A stretch of 64,000 bases of DNA from positions 5,332,001 through 5,396,000 of the forward strand of contig NZ_AP022608.1 in the NCBI RefSeq assembly GCF_010728925.1, written 5' to 3'. Below, piece by piece: positions 37,750 to 46,112 of this stretch. A program made the position numbers and the translations under genes. This DNA comes from Mycolicibacterium gadium. Lineage in GTDB: Bacteria; Actinomycetota; Actinomycetes; Mycobacteriales; Mycobacteriaceae. Under the pieces are notes generated by a model that worked only from the letters and a program-made list of their open reading frames with translations, did no database searches and was not told the DNA's origin. Numbering within the stretch: the stretch's first letter is position 1; every line of letters begins with the position of its first letter.

Positions 37750-38625
37750 ATGGAGAGTCCACGGCTGCTGTTCGTCCACGCGCATCCCGACGACGAGACG
37801 CTGACGACGGGCGCGACGATCGCGCACTACGTCGCCCGGGGTGCGCGGGTGCGGGTGGTCACGTGCACCCTGGGCGAGGAGGGCGAGGTGATCGGCGACC
37901 AGTGGGCGCACCTGGCCGTCGACAAGGCAGACCAACTCGGCGGGTTCCGCATCGGTGAGCTGACGGCGGCGCTGCAGGCTCTCGGTGTCGACGAGCCCGT
38001 TTTCCTCGGCGGCGCGGGCCGCTGGCGAGATTCGGGGATGGAAGGTACGCCGACTCGACATCATCGACGGTTCATCGATGCCGACCCCGCCGAGGCGGTC
38101 GGCGCGCTGGTCGCGATCATTCGTGAGCTGCGCCCGCACGTCGTCGTCACCTACGACCCGAACGGCGGCTACGGGCACCCCGACCACATCCACACCCACG
38201 AAGTGACAATGGCGGCGGTTGCGGCGTCGGCCGGCTCCGAATATCCGGGCGAGCCGTGGACCGTGCCGAAGGTGTACTGGACCGTGCTCTCGACGACAGC
38301 GATCGCCGAAGGTCTGAACGCGCTCGAAGATGTGCCAGACGATTGGATCCGGGTGTCCATCGACGACGTGTCGTTCGGTCATCCCGACGAGGCGATCGAC
38401 GCGGTCATCGACGTCCCGGATCAGCTGCCCGCCAAGGTGGCGGCCCTGCGGGCGCACGCGACCCAGGTCACCGTCGCGCCCAACGACCGCTCGCTGGCGC
38501 TGTCGAACAACATCGCTCTGCCGGTCGGCGCCGTCGAGCACTACATCCTGGTGTCGGGCGAGGCGGGCGCCCGCGACCATCGCGGCTGGGAAACCGATCT
38601 GCTTGCGGGTCTGAACCTCGAATAG
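37750..38625 (+). CDS. mshB: Mycothiol biosynthesis deacetylase MshB
   Basis: A 291-residue zinc enzyme that removes the acetyl group from GlcNAc-Ins in mycothiol synthesis. The metal ligands are in HAHPDDE near residue 10 (AHPDD) and [13 protein letters not shown] near residue 140. [14 protein letters not shown] matches the M. tuberculosis Rv1170 substrate loop. The ATG at 37750 ([16 protein letters not shown]) is chosen from similarity; GTG 37744 or 37735 would add 2-5 residues. Confidence 0.96.
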   Translation: MESPRLLFVHAHPDDETLTTGATIAHYVARGARVRVVTCTLGEEGEVIGDQWAHLAVDKADQLGGFRIGELTAALQALGVDEPVFLGGAGRWRDSGMEGTPTRHHRRFIDADPAEAVGALVAIIRELRPHVVVTYDPNGGYGHPDHIHTHEVTMAAVAASAGSEYPGEPWTVPKVYWTVLSTTAIAEGLNALEDVPDDWIRVSIDDVSFGHPDEAIDAVIDVPDQLPAKVAALRAHATQVTVAPNDRSLALSNNIALPVGAVEHYILVSGEAGARDHRGWETDLLAGLNLE

Positions 38626-38679
38626 CGAGGGCTCACCGGGGTAAGCTCCCGACAACTGGTGCGAGTGGAAGGGACGACA

Positions 38680-38787
38680 ATGGACCCCGATCTGGATCCG
38701 AACCTGCAGCACTGGCAGGACCGGCTCGACAACTTTCAGTGGGTCATCGGTTCGATCGCCAGCGTGATCGACAGCATCCCGACCTGA
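38680..38787 (+). CDS. Small protein between mshB and the Rv1171-like gene
   Basis: A 35-residue frame, MDPDLDPNLQHWQDRLDN then FQWVIGSIASVIDSIPT. The ATG has GGAAGGGA about 5 nt upstream, an excellent ribosome site. The N-terminal half is acidic with Trp/His, the C-terminal half is amphipathic and could sit on the membrane. Its TGA overlaps a CTG that probably starts the next gene, suggesting it acts as a coupled leader or partner. Not recognised. Confidence 0.6.
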   Translation: MDPDLDPNLQHWQDRLDNFQWVIGSIASVIDSIPT

Positions 38788-39167
38788 CCTCGCCCGCTCC
38801 CAGCGCTGAGTATCGGCGCGTCGCCGTTCTGACGCTGCTCGCCATCGACGGCGTCCTCTGCGCGATCCTCGCGTCGTTCTTTCTTCCGTCCTACATCGGC
38901 ACGTGGCCGTTTCCGATCAGCGCGCTGATCGGTGGCCTGATGAATGCCGCACTGGTGTGGGCCGCGCTCCATTGGACGTCGTCGCCGAGGACAGCGGCGG
39001 TGCCGCTGCTCACCTGGCTGCTCACGGTTGCGCTGCTATCACTGGGCGGACCCGGCGACGACATCGTCTATGGCGGCGCCGGGGTCATGGCCTACGGGAC
39101 ACTGCTGCTGATCGCACTCGGCACGCTGCCTCCCGCAGCGGTGCTGTGGCGCTACGTCAACGCCTAA
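38784..39167 (+). CDS. Four-helix integral membrane protein (Rv1171-like)
   Basis: About 127 residues with four hydrophobic helices (VAVLTLLAIDGVLCAILASFFL; ISALIGGLMNAALVWAALHW; AAVPLLTWLLTVALLSL; GGAGVMAYGTLLLIALGTLPPAAVLWRYV) and a GGPGDDIVYGG loop. It lies in the position of Rv1171 after mshB. No ATG/GTG/TTG lies near the first helix; a CTG (38784) overlapping the TGA of the small upstream gene (CTGA) fits, with GTG 38739 as the alternative, which would add 15 charged residues. Function unknown. Confidence 0.75.
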   Translation: MTSPAPSAEYRRVAVLTLLAIDGVLCAILASFFLPSYIGTWPFPISALIGGLMNAALVWAALHWTSSPRTAAVPLLTWLLTVALLSLGGPGDDIVYGGAGVMAYGTLLLIALGTLPPAAVLWRYVNA

Positions 39168-39170
39168 GAG

Positions 39171-40271
39171 CTACTGCGTGCCGCTGGTATCCCCGGCGCC
39201 TGGGTCGCCCAGGCTGCCCGCGCCGTCAGCATTTGATGACGGCGCCTTGGTCACCTTCGGTGCCAGTGACTGCGCAAGTTCGGCCAGCTTCTCGTTCAGC
39301 TTGCCGGTACGCGGTGTCGTCCCGCTTTTCGGATGCGACGACTGGCCGGTCGGCGTGGCGACGAGTGAACCGCGGACCTGACCCTGCGCCCGGACTGTAT
39401 CGGACGCGTCGGTGACGTTGTCATTGGTCAGCTGTTCCGCACTGCCGTCGAGACGTTCGCCAGTGAATCGGTCGACGAGTTCGCCGAGGACTTCGCGGAG
39501 CTTCGTGCCGGGGGCGGCTCGCTTCTGCTCGATCGCGTTGTCGACCGCCACAACTTCTTCGCCGGTGGTCTCGTCCAGCCCTGGTTGCGCCGACTCGTCG
39601 ACGGACGTCGTGTCCGCGGTCATTTCCTGCGCCGGCTTCGTCAGCGTGGTGAGCGCGTCGAGTGCAGAAAACGGACCTTGTAGCGGTGGCCGCGGCGGGT
39701 AGCAATTGCACGGCGGCAGCGGAATGAAGGTGTTCACCACGTCGAGTCCGAGCCAGACGAAGGCCAGGCCGACGTCGACACCGAAGTCGACGAGGTTCTC
39801 GACAAGGCCCCCGTCGCCGCGCAGGAAGTCGGTGAAGTTGAAGACGGCGCTCGCGACGATGCTCTCGCCGAAGAAGTAGCCGTCCATGATCAGGCCTGAC
39901 AGGAAGCCCACGTAGGGAACCCAGGCGATCGCGGCCGCGGCGACCTCGAACCCGTATTGGACCCACGGCTCGACCGCGAGGTACAGGTTGTCGATGCCGT
40001 TGGCGAGGTTCGGGGCGATGGGGACGGCCAGCACCGACGGCGCGCCCGGCACGGCCGTGGGAACCACCGATGGCAGCAACTGCGACGACCGGAGCAGGGC
40101 GGGGATGTGGGGAGGCTTTTCCCCGGGTTGCAGTGGCTCCACCGCCGCCGCCAGCCGGACCGCCGGATCCGGCGCGGGCGCGTCGGTCGTATGCACCGGA
40201 GCGATCACCGCTGCGCTGACTGCCAGCATGCTCACCCCGACCGCCATTGCCGAGCGTGCAGAGCGTTTCAT
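39171..40271 (-). CDS. Secreted/cell-envelope protein of unknown function
   Basis: A 366-residue protein. MKRSARSAM begins a signal peptide (hydrophobic residues 10-25), with GGAAGGA 5 nt upstream, deciding the start at 40271 over a longer frame. A central hydrophobic part (residues about 95-195: YLAVEPWVQYGFEVAAAAIAWVPYVGFLSG; VASAVFNFTDFLRG; FGVDVGLAFVWLGLDVVNTF) resembles the hydrophobic domain seen in some mycobacterial PE-type and other surface proteins. The C-terminal 150 residues are hydrophilic and Thr/Ser/Glu-rich. A CNC motif lies at the junction. I do not recognise a family. Divergent from fbiC. Confidence 0.8.
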   Translation of the reverse strand: MKRSARSAMAVGVSMLAVSAAVIAPVHTTDAPAPDPAVRLAAAVEPLQPGEKPPHIPALLRSSQLLPSVVPTAVPGAPSVLAVPIAPNLANGIDNLYLAVEPWVQYGFEVAAAAIAWVPYVGFLSGLIMDGYFFGESIVASAVFNFTDFLRGDGGLVENLVDFGVDVGLAFVWLGLDVVNTFIPLPPCNCYPPRPPLQGPFSALDALTTLTKPAQEMTADTTSVDESAQPGLDETTGEEVVAVDNAIEQKRAAPGTKLREVLGELVDRFTGERLDGSAEQLTNDNVTDASDTVRAQGQVRGSLVATPTGQSSHPKSGTTPRTGKLNEKLAELAQSLAPKVTKAPSSNADGAGSLGDPGAGDTSGTQ

Positions 40272-40401
40272 GTTGTCCTTCCGGAAAGCCCGACTCGCAT
40301 AACCTACGTCAATGTTTGCTCGCGCGTAAATGGACCGCACCTTTTGCTTTGCTGACCTCGACTGCGGGGCGGCGGCGCACCGACTGCGTCAATTGGCGGA
40401 C

Positions 40402-40407
40402 TAATGT
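40402..40407 (+). promoter_or_regulatory. -10 element for fbiC
   Basis: TAATGT fits the mycobacterial TANNNT -10 and lies 77 nt before the preferred GTG start, in the 213-nt divergent gap with the secreted-protein gene. No convincing -35 is seen. Confidence 0.35.
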
Positions 40408-40484
40408 GACCGATATGTCAGGCGCCCATGTTTCAGAATGTGAGACGCGCGGATGATCTTCGACGGACGTGGGGTTACACGGGA

Positions 40485-43064
40485 GTGGCTCTGAACCCCC
40501 AGCATGGCGCCGATCTGCCCAGTCCGGCGATCCCACCGAAGTCAGGCACACCCAGCCCCGCAGGCCTGCGGCGCGTATTGCGCCGCGCCCGCGACGGCGT
40601 GGCACTCAATCTCGACGAAGCTGCGATCGCGATGACCGCGCGTGGGGATGACCTCGCGGATCTGTGCGCCAGTGCGGCCCGCGTGCGTGATGCCGGCCTC
40701 GAAGCGGCCGGCCGGCGCGGTCCGACCGGACGGCTGCCGGTGAGTTACTCGCGCAAGGTGTTCATCCCCGTCACTCATCTGTGCCGAGACACCTGCCACT
40801 ACTGCACGTTCGTCACGGTCCCCGGCAAGCTGCGGGCACAGGGCCTCGGCATGTACATGGAGCCCGACGAGATCCTCGAGGTCGCTCGTCGCGGTGCCGA
40901 ATTGGGTTGCAAGGAAGCGCTGTTCACGCTCGGTGACCGGCCTGAGGCGCGTTGGGACGAGGCCCGGCAGTGGCTAGACGAGCGCGGCTATGACTCGACG
41001 CTGGACTACGTCCGCGCGATGGCCATCCGGGTGCTGGAGGAAACCGGGCTGCTGCCGCACCTGAACCCCGGCGTGATGAGCTGGTCGGAGTTGAGCCGGC
41101 TCAAGCCAGTGGCCCCGTCGATGGGCATGATGCTGGAGACCACGTCGCGGCGCCTCTTCGAGACCAAGGGACTGGCCCACTACGGCAGCCCGGACAAGGA
41201 TCCGGAAGTCAGGCTGCGCACGCTGGCCGACGCCGGCCGTCTGTCGATCCCCTTCACAACGGGACTGCTCGTCGGGATCGGGGAGACACTTGCCGAGCGG
41301 GCTGACACGATCCACGCGATCCGGCGATCGCACAAGGAGTTCGGACACGTTCAGGAAGTGATCGTGCAGAACTTCCGGGCCAAGGACCACACCGCGATGG
41401 CGGCGACGCCGGATGCCGGCTTCGAGGACCTCTTGGCGACGGTGGCGGTGGCGCGCCTCGTGATGGGACCCAAGGTCCGCATTCAGGCGCCGCCGAACCT
41501 GGTGTCGCGCCAGGAATGCCTGGCGCTGATCGGCGCCGGAGTCGACGACTGGGGCGGGGTGTCGCCGCTGACCCCCGACCACGTCAACCCCGAGCGGCCG
41601 TGGCCCGCACTCGACGAGCTGTCCGCGGTCACGGCCGAGGCCGGTTACGACCTGGTGCAGCGTTTGACTGCTCAGCCACAATACGTACAGGCCGGTGCCG
41701 CGTGGATCGACCCGCGGGTACGTGGGCATGTCGACGCGCTGGCCGACCCCGAGACCGGTCTGGCCTTGGATGTCAACCCCACCGGGCGGCCCTGGCAGGA
41801 ACCCGACGAGGCCTGGGAGTCTCTCGGTCGCACCGACCTTCACTCGGCCATCGACGACGCCGGCCGCCTCACCGAGACGCGTAGCGATCTGGGAAGTGCG
41901 TTCGGCGACTGGGAGTCGATCCGCGAGAAGGTGCACGAACTGGCCGCCCAGGCTCCTGAACGCATCGACACCGACGTGCTTTCGGCGCTGCGCTCCGCCG
42001 AGCGCGATCCGGCCGCACTCTCCGACGACGCATACCTGGCGCTCGCAATGGCGGACGGCCCGGCGTTGGATGCTGTTGCCGCACTTGCGGACTCAATGCG
42101 GCGCGATGTCGTCGGCGACGATGTGACCTTCGTCGTCAACCGCAACATCAACTTCACCAACATCTGCTACACCGGCTGCCGGTTCTGCGCGTTCGCCCAG
42201 CGCAAGGGTGACGCCGACGCGTTCTCGCTTTCGGTCGACGAGGTCGCCGACCGTGCATGGGAGGCGCACGTCGCGGGTGCGACCGAGGTGTGCATGCAGG
42301 GTGGTATCGATCCGGAGTTGCCCGTCACGGGCTACGCCGATCTGGTGCGCGCGGTCAAGGCGCGCGTGCCGTCGATGCATGTGCATGCGTTCTCGCCGAT
42401 GGAGATCGCCAACGGAGTCACCAAGAGCGGCACCAGCATTCGCGACTGGCTCACCGAGCTTCGTGAGGCGGGACTGGGTTCCATCCCGGGCACCGCCGCC
42501 GAAATCCTCGACGACGAGGTCCGCTGGGTGCTGACCAAGGGCAAGCTGCCGACGTCGATGTGGATCGAGGTAGTCAGCACCGCACACGAAGTCGGGCTGC
42601 GGTCGAGTTCGACGATGATGTACGGCCACGTCGACACGCCGCGACATTGGGTCGGCCACCTTCGCGTGCTGCGCGAGATCCAGGACCGCACCGGTGGATT
42701 CACCGAATTCGTGCCGTTGCCGTTCGTCCACCAGAGCTCGCCGCTTTACCTCGCAGGTGGGGCGCGGCCGGGGCCGACGCACCGCGACAACCGCGCTGTG
42801 CATGCGCTGGCGCGGATCATGTTGCACGGCAGGATCTCCAACATCCAGACCAGCTGGGTCAAGCTCGGTGTCGAGCGCACGCAGGTGATGCTCAACGGTG
42901 GCGCCAACGATCTCGGCGGGACGCTGATGGAGGAGACCATCTCGCGGATGGCCGGTTCGGAGTTCGGCTCGGCCAAGAGCGTCGAGGAGCTCACGTCGAT
43001 CGCCGAGGGTATCGGCCGGCCGGCGCGACAGCGCTCCACGACGTACGCGCCACTGGCTGCCTAG
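40485..43064 (+). CDS. fbiC: 7,8-didemethyl-8-hydroxy-5-deazariboflavin (FO) synthase FbiC
   Basis: A fused radical-SAM enzyme of 859 residues (M. tuberculosis FbiC is about 856) making FO, the chromophore of coenzyme F420, from tyrosine and 5-amino-6-ribitylaminouracil. The CofG half carries CRDTCHYC (CxxxCxxC) near residue 95, and the CofH half carries CYTGCRFC near residue 560. Both bind a [4Fe-4S] cluster and SAM. The GTG at 40485 gives the family length; the frame is open to ATG 40428. It supports the F420-binding protein at 15897 and other F420 enzymes. Confidence 0.96.
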   Translation: MALNPQHGADLPSPAIPPKSGTPSPAGLRRVLRRARDGVALNLDEAAIAMTARGDDLADLCASAARVRDAGLEAAGRRGPTGRLPVSYSRKVFIPVTHLCRDTCHYCTFVTVPGKLRAQGLGMYMEPDEILEVARRGAELGCKEALFTLGDRPEARWDEARQWLDERGYDSTLDYVRAMAIRVLEETGLLPHLNPGVMSWSELSRLKPVAPSMGMMLETTSRRLFETKGLAHYGSPDKDPEVRLRTLADAGRLSIPFTTGLLVGIGETLAERADTIHAIRRSHKEFGHVQEVIVQNFRAKDHTAMAATPDAGFEDLLATVAVARLVMGPKVRIQAPPNLVSRQECLALIGAGVDDWGGVSPLTPDHVNPERPWPALDELSAVTAEAGYDLVQRLTAQPQYVQAGAAWIDPRVRGHVDALADPETGLALDVNPTGRPWQEPDEAWESLGRTDLHSAIDDAGRLTETRSDLGSAFGDWESIREKVHELAAQAPERIDTDVLSALRSAERDPAALSDDAYLALAMADGPALDAVAALADSMRRDVVGDDVTFVVNRNINFTNICYTGCRFCAFAQRKGDADAFSLSVDEVADRAWEAHVAGATEVCMQGGIDPELPVTGYADLVRAVKARVPSMHVHAFSPMEIANGVTKSGTSIRDWLTELREAGLGSIPGTAAEILDDEVRWVLTKGKLPTSMWIEVVSTAHEVGLRSSSTMMYGHVDTPRHWVGHLRVLREIQDRTGGFTEFVPLPFVHQSSPLYLAGGARPGPTHRDNRAVHALARIMLHGRISNIQTSWVKLGVERTQVMLNGGANDLGGTLMEETISRMAGSEFGSAKSVEELTSIAEGIGRPARQRSTTYAPLAA

Positions 43065-43195
43065 CCTTACCTAACAAGAAGTGCCTGAAACGCACTGCTG
43101 CGCCTGACTTTACGGAAACTCGAGGCAAAAAGAACGCTCCCGCGACTGCAACGTGTATACCTTGAATGTCGCAATCCTCAACCGTTGGAGCGGCC

Positions 43196-43657
43196 ATGGA
43201 CACGATCTCCGGAATCCCCGCGCACGCCCTGTTGGTACACGGCATCGTGGTACTCGCGCCCTTGACCGCCTTGCTCGTGATCCTGTGTGCAATCTGGCCC
43301 GCGGCACGTCGTCGATTGGTGTGGCTGGTCCTGGCTTTCGCCGTGGTGACGGCAGTGCTCACACCGTTGACCACTTCAGCGGGCGAATGGCTGCTGGAGC
43401 ACGGAGGCCCGCCGCGGCCGATTCTGCAGGAGCATGCTGAGCGCGGAGAGTGGATGATTTACTTCTCGGTCGCCATGCTGATCGTCGCGGTGGCGCTGGC
43501 GGGGCTGCATTGGGTGGAAGGCCGCTCGAACAAACCGCGGAAGGCCGCGGCGGCGATGGTGGCCGTCATGGCCCTACTGGTGGGCGTGTCGTCGATCATC
43601 GCCGTCGTTCGGATCGGTGACTCCGGCGCGCAGGCCGTCTGGGGCGATCGGGGTTGA
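43196..43657 (+). CDS. DUF2231-type integral membrane protein
   Basis: A 153-residue protein with four helices. The start HALLVHGIVVLAPLTALL (His-x4-His-x5-P) and the GEWLLEHGGPPRPILQEHAERGEWMIYF segment with regularly spaced His residues match the DUF2231 family, suspected heme or metal-binding membrane proteins. The ATG at 43196 follows GGAG by 6 nt. Function unknown; it stands alone between fbiC and yceI. Confidence 0.8.
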   Translation: MDTISGIPAHALLVHGIVVLAPLTALLVILCAIWPAARRRLVWLVLAFAVVTAVLTPLTTSAGEWLLEHGGPPRPILQEHAERGEWMIYFSVAMLIVAVALAGLHWVEGRSNKPRKAAAAMVAVMALLVGVSSIIAVVRIGDSGAQAVWGDRG

Positions 43658-43690
43658 CCTGGCGAATTCGCCCTCGGCCCCGGCCCAGAA

Positions 43691-43716
43691 ATAAAAGCGG
43701 ACTGAGGTCCGTTTAT
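43691..43716. promoter_or_regulatory. Palindrome upstream of yceI (operator or short terminator)
   Basis: CGGAC (43698-43702) and GTCCG (43707-43711) pair around TGAG, flanked by ATAAA (43691-43695) and TTTAT (43712-43716), which extend the symmetry. It lies 53 nt before the YceI gene and 34 nt after the DUF2231 stop. The A/T-flanked palindrome suits a TetR/MarR operator for yceI, but the stem followed by TTTATT could equally be a short intrinsic terminator. Confidence 0.5.
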
Positions 43717-43768
43717 TCCTACGAAGGTGCCGGGGAGGCCGGCGCTCCGTAGAGGAAGAGATTCACGA

Positions 43769-44329
43769 ATGACCACTGCCACCGGCGCCACCGGAACCGC
43801 CCAGCTCGCCACGGGTACCTGGGCCATCGATCCCGTGCACTCCACCATCGGATTCTCCGTACGTCACCTGATGGTGAGCAAGGTACGGGGCACCTTCGAC
43901 ACCTTCAGCGGCGCGATCGTGGTCGCCGAGGACGGCACGCCGTCGGTGACCGCCGAGATCGCCGTCGACTCCATCAACACCCGCAACGAACAGCGCGACG
44001 CGCACGTCCGGTCCGCCGACTTCTTCGACGCCGAGCAGTATCCGACCGCCACCTTCACCTCGACCGGCATCCGGTCTGACGGTGACTCCTACCTTGTCGA
44101 CGGCGACTTCACCCTCAAGGGCGTCACCAAGCCGGTCACCCTGGAACTGGAGTTCAACGGCGTCAACCCCGGCATGGGACACGGCGAGGTCGCCGGGTTC
44201 GAGGCATCGGTGGTGTTGAACCGCAAGGACTTCGGCATCGACATCGACATGCCGCTGGAAACCGGTGGCACCGTCGTCGGCGACAAAATCACCGTCACGT
44301 TGGAGATCGAGGCACTCAAGCAGGCGTAA
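43769..44329 (+). CDS. YceI-family lipid-binding protein
   Basis: A 186-residue lipocalin-like beta-barrel: GTWAIDPVHSTIGFSVRHLMVSKVRGTFDTFSG at the N-terminus, IAVDSINTRNEQRDAHVRSADFFDAEQYPTATF, then GDFTLKGVTKPVTLELEFNG. This is the complete YceI signature, and the barrel binds isoprenoid chains such as polyprenyl phosphate or quinones in homologues. There is no signal peptide, so it is cytoplasmic. GAGGAAGAG lies about 10 nt before the ATG. Confidence 0.93.
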   Translation: MTTATGATGTAQLATGTWAIDPVHSTIGFSVRHLMVSKVRGTFDTFSGAIVVAEDGTPSVTAEIAVDSINTRNEQRDAHVRSADFFDAEQYPTATFTSTGIRSDGDSYLVDGDFTLKGVTKPVTLELEFNGVNPGMGHGEVAGFEASVVLNRKDFGIDIDMPLETGGTVVGDKITVTLEIEALKQA

Positions 44330-44350
44330 CACCGGCCCCACAACGAACTA

Positions 44351-44383
44351 GCGCGTCTGCAGGACGAGATCCTGCAGACGCGC
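44351..44383. terminator. Perfect 14-bp stem-loop between convergent genes
   Basis: Arms 44351-44364 and 44370-44383 are exact reverse complements around a CGAGA loop. The stem lies 21 nt after the YceI stop and 14 nt beyond the minus-strand DUF2993 gene stop, so it is placed to terminate both. Confidence 0.88.
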
Positions 44384-44397
44384 TGGCCGCGTTTCGT

Positions 44398-45432
44398 CTA
44401 CATGTCCAAGCAGCTGCTCCCCCCGTCACTGGCCGGGATGTCGATGTTCTTGGCCGAGAACTCGGCAACCACACCGTTGTTCGTGACTGCGAGCGAATCC
44501 ACCCGGAGGTTGTACCTGTTGTCGGTGAGCTCGCCCGTCATCTCATCCAGCTTCTCCTGCAGGTCTTCCTGAGGGAGGTCAAGGTCGCCGCCGAGTGTGA
44601 AACCGTCGGGCTGGATCTCCAGCTTGATTCCGCCGTCGGCGGTCGTCTCCGGCTTGACAGCGATCCTGCTGTCGAACATCCCCTCCAGGGTGACGATCCC
44701 CGTCGAAGGGTCGGTTTCGACGTTCGTCACCACTTCGTCGGTCGAGATCCAGTCCGACAGGAAGCTCAGGAAGCTGCCCTCGAGGTACTCGTCGATGGCC
44801 TCCTTGAGGGCGGCATTTGCAGATTCCCGCATACCTTCCGACGTCCAGTCGATGGTCGCGTTGATCGCGCCGATGGTGCCCCGGTCGTTCGCACCGCCGT
44901 TGAGGTCGAGGTCATCGACCGCGATGTCCGCGGTGACCCCGTCAACGCCGCGGATGGGTCCGTCGGTGGCGATCGTGAACCCGGAGTACTTGTCGTCGAA
45001 GTACTGCATGAGAACCGGCGGCGAGGTCTCGAACGTCACATCGACGGAGTTCTCGGACCCCTCGATGAAGCATGCGGCGGCCGATTTGACCTTGTCGACC
45101 GCGATGGTGCGTGCGTAGAACTCGGCGCCGAGCACTCCCGCGGCGGCGGTCGCGAGAACGATCACGAGGATGAGGACGATCGCGAGCGGGCCACGACTGC
45201 GCTTGCGCTTCGCGGGCGGCTGGGCCGGGGGAGCCGGCGGTTGAACCGGGGGAGTCGGCGGCTGGAACTGCGGAGCCGGCCGCTGGAACTGCGGAGCCGG
45301 CCGCCGGAACTGCGGAGCCGGTGGCTGGAACTGCGGAGCCGGCCGCATGGGATAGCCCTGAGTGGGCGCGGAATGGAACTGCGCTCCGCGCGTCGGGCCG
45401 AGCGTGTTGGCGGCGTACCTGGGGTAGGTCAT
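44398..45432 (-). CDS. DUF2993 membrane-anchored protein (LmeA-like) with a Pro-rich N-terminus
   Basis: A 344-residue protein. Residues about 30-75 are a Pro/Gln/Phe repeat (PAPQFxx units), followed by KRKRSRG and one helix (PLAIVLILVIVLATAAAGVLGAEFYA). The remaining 235 residues are a DUF2993 domain (SPPVLMQYFDDKYSGFTIATDG; ADIAVDDLDLNG; GGIKLEIQPDGFTLGGDLDLP), extracytoplasmic by topology, with Cys near both ends (AACFIEG and SSCLDM) that may bond. The mycobacterial LmeA of this family binds phosphatidylinositol and supports lipomannan elongation, but membership in that function is not shown here. Confidence 0.82.
   Translation of the reverse strand: MTYPRYAANTLGPTRGAQFHSAPTQGYPMRPAPQFQPPAPQFRRPAPQFQRPAPQFQPPTPPVQPPAPPAQPPAKRKRSRGPLAIVLILVIVLATAAAGVLGAEFYARTIAVDKVKSAAACFIEGSENSVDVTFETSPPVLMQYFDDKYSGFTIATDGPIRGVDGVTADIAVDDLDLNGGANDRGTIGAINATIDWTSEGMRESANAALKEAIDEYLEGSFLSFLSDWISTDEVVTNVETDPSTGIVTLEGMFDSRIAVKPETTADGGIKLEIQPDGFTLGGDLDLPQEDLQEKLDEMTGELTDNRYNLRVDSLAVTNNGVVAEFSAKNIDIPASDGGSSCLDM
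45261..45344. repeat. 21-bp tandem repeat in the DUF2993 gene
   Basis: Four units of 21 bp (45261, 45282, 45303, 45324) with two to four differences each encode the heptapeptide PAPQFxx. Degenerate versions continue on the 5' side of the plus strand (PPTPPVQPPAPP). It forms the cytoplasmic Pro-rich tail and is a likely site of length variation. Confidence 0.85.
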
Positions 45433-45777
45433 GTCCTGGTCCTTCTGAGTCAGTCGCGACGACGAGGCGGTCGTGGTGATTGACGGAAAGACTGAGCGAG
45501 TGCACTTGGAGAATTCTTAACGGCTGAGCGATGGCCGCATCCGAGGTCAATGCTGAGCATTCGATCAGCGGGTTGACATGATGGGGTGTGGTGACTGGTC
45601 TAGCTGTATCTGCGACGTCTAGTATCAGTAACCACGCGCAACCCATAACAGGGCGGCGCGCGAAGTTAGGGCACACTGAGACGACCGTACAGGTATGGAT
45701 TCCGCATACTTGCTCAGAACTCATGGGCCTTGACCCGAGATGGCAGCCCCATTGGACAGGAGATCGAGGAGCAACCT
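45433..45777. other. 345-nt intergenic region, divergent promoters of DUF2993 gene and fdxC
   Basis: No convincing gene is present; short plus-strand frames here lack ribosome sites. A TTGACA -35-like hexamer lies at 45573-45578, with TAGCTG/TATCTG-like sequence 22-27 nt further, at best a weak promoter reading toward fdxC. The ribosome site of fdxC (GAGGAG, 45766-45771) is at the right edge. The long leader (over 150 nt) may carry regulation, but I see no known riboswitch. Confidence 0.4.
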
Positions 45778-46101
45778 GTGACGTACACGATTGCCGAACC
45801 CTGCGTTGACTTGAAAGACAAGGCATGTATCGAGGAGTGCCCTGTCGACTGCATCTATGAGGGCGCACGCATGCTGTACATCCACCCGGACGAGTGCGTG
45901 GACTGCGGTGCCTGCGAACCTGTCTGCCCGGTGGAGGCCATCTACTACGAGGACGATGTGCCGGACCAGTGGTCCAGCTACACGCAGATCAATGCCGACT
46001 TCTTCGCCGAGCTCGGATCCCCGGGCGGTGCATCCAAGGTCGGGCAGACCGACAACGACCCCCAGGCGGTCAAGGATCTGCCGCCACAGGAAAAAGACTG
46101 A
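45778..46101 (+). CDS. fdxC: Seven-iron ferredoxin FdxC
   Basis: A 107-residue [3Fe-4S][4Fe-4S] ferredoxin, nearly identical in layout to Rv1177 as recalled. The Cys pattern is ACIEECPVDC and CVDCGACEPVCPVEAIYYEDD. The C-terminal LGSPGGASKVGQTDNDPQ tail is typical of the actinobacterial group. It carries electrons to cytochromes P450 and other oxidases. GTG 45778 is chosen from a GAGGAG site and similarity (TYTIAEPCVDLKDKACIEECP); upstream frame from 45730 is rejected. Its TGA overlaps a CTG just before dapC. Confidence 0.96.
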   Translation: MTYTIAEPCVDLKDKACIEECPVDCIYEGARMLYIHPDECVDCGACEPVCPVEAIYYEDDVPDQWSSYTQINADFFAELGSPGGASKVGQTDNDPQAVKDLPPQEKD

Positions 46102-46112
46102 TACCGGCGCGC

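Noticed and set aside
45588..45809. A 73-codon plus-strand frame before fdxC
   Set aside because: It overlaps fdxC in another frame and has no ribosome site or recognisable content.
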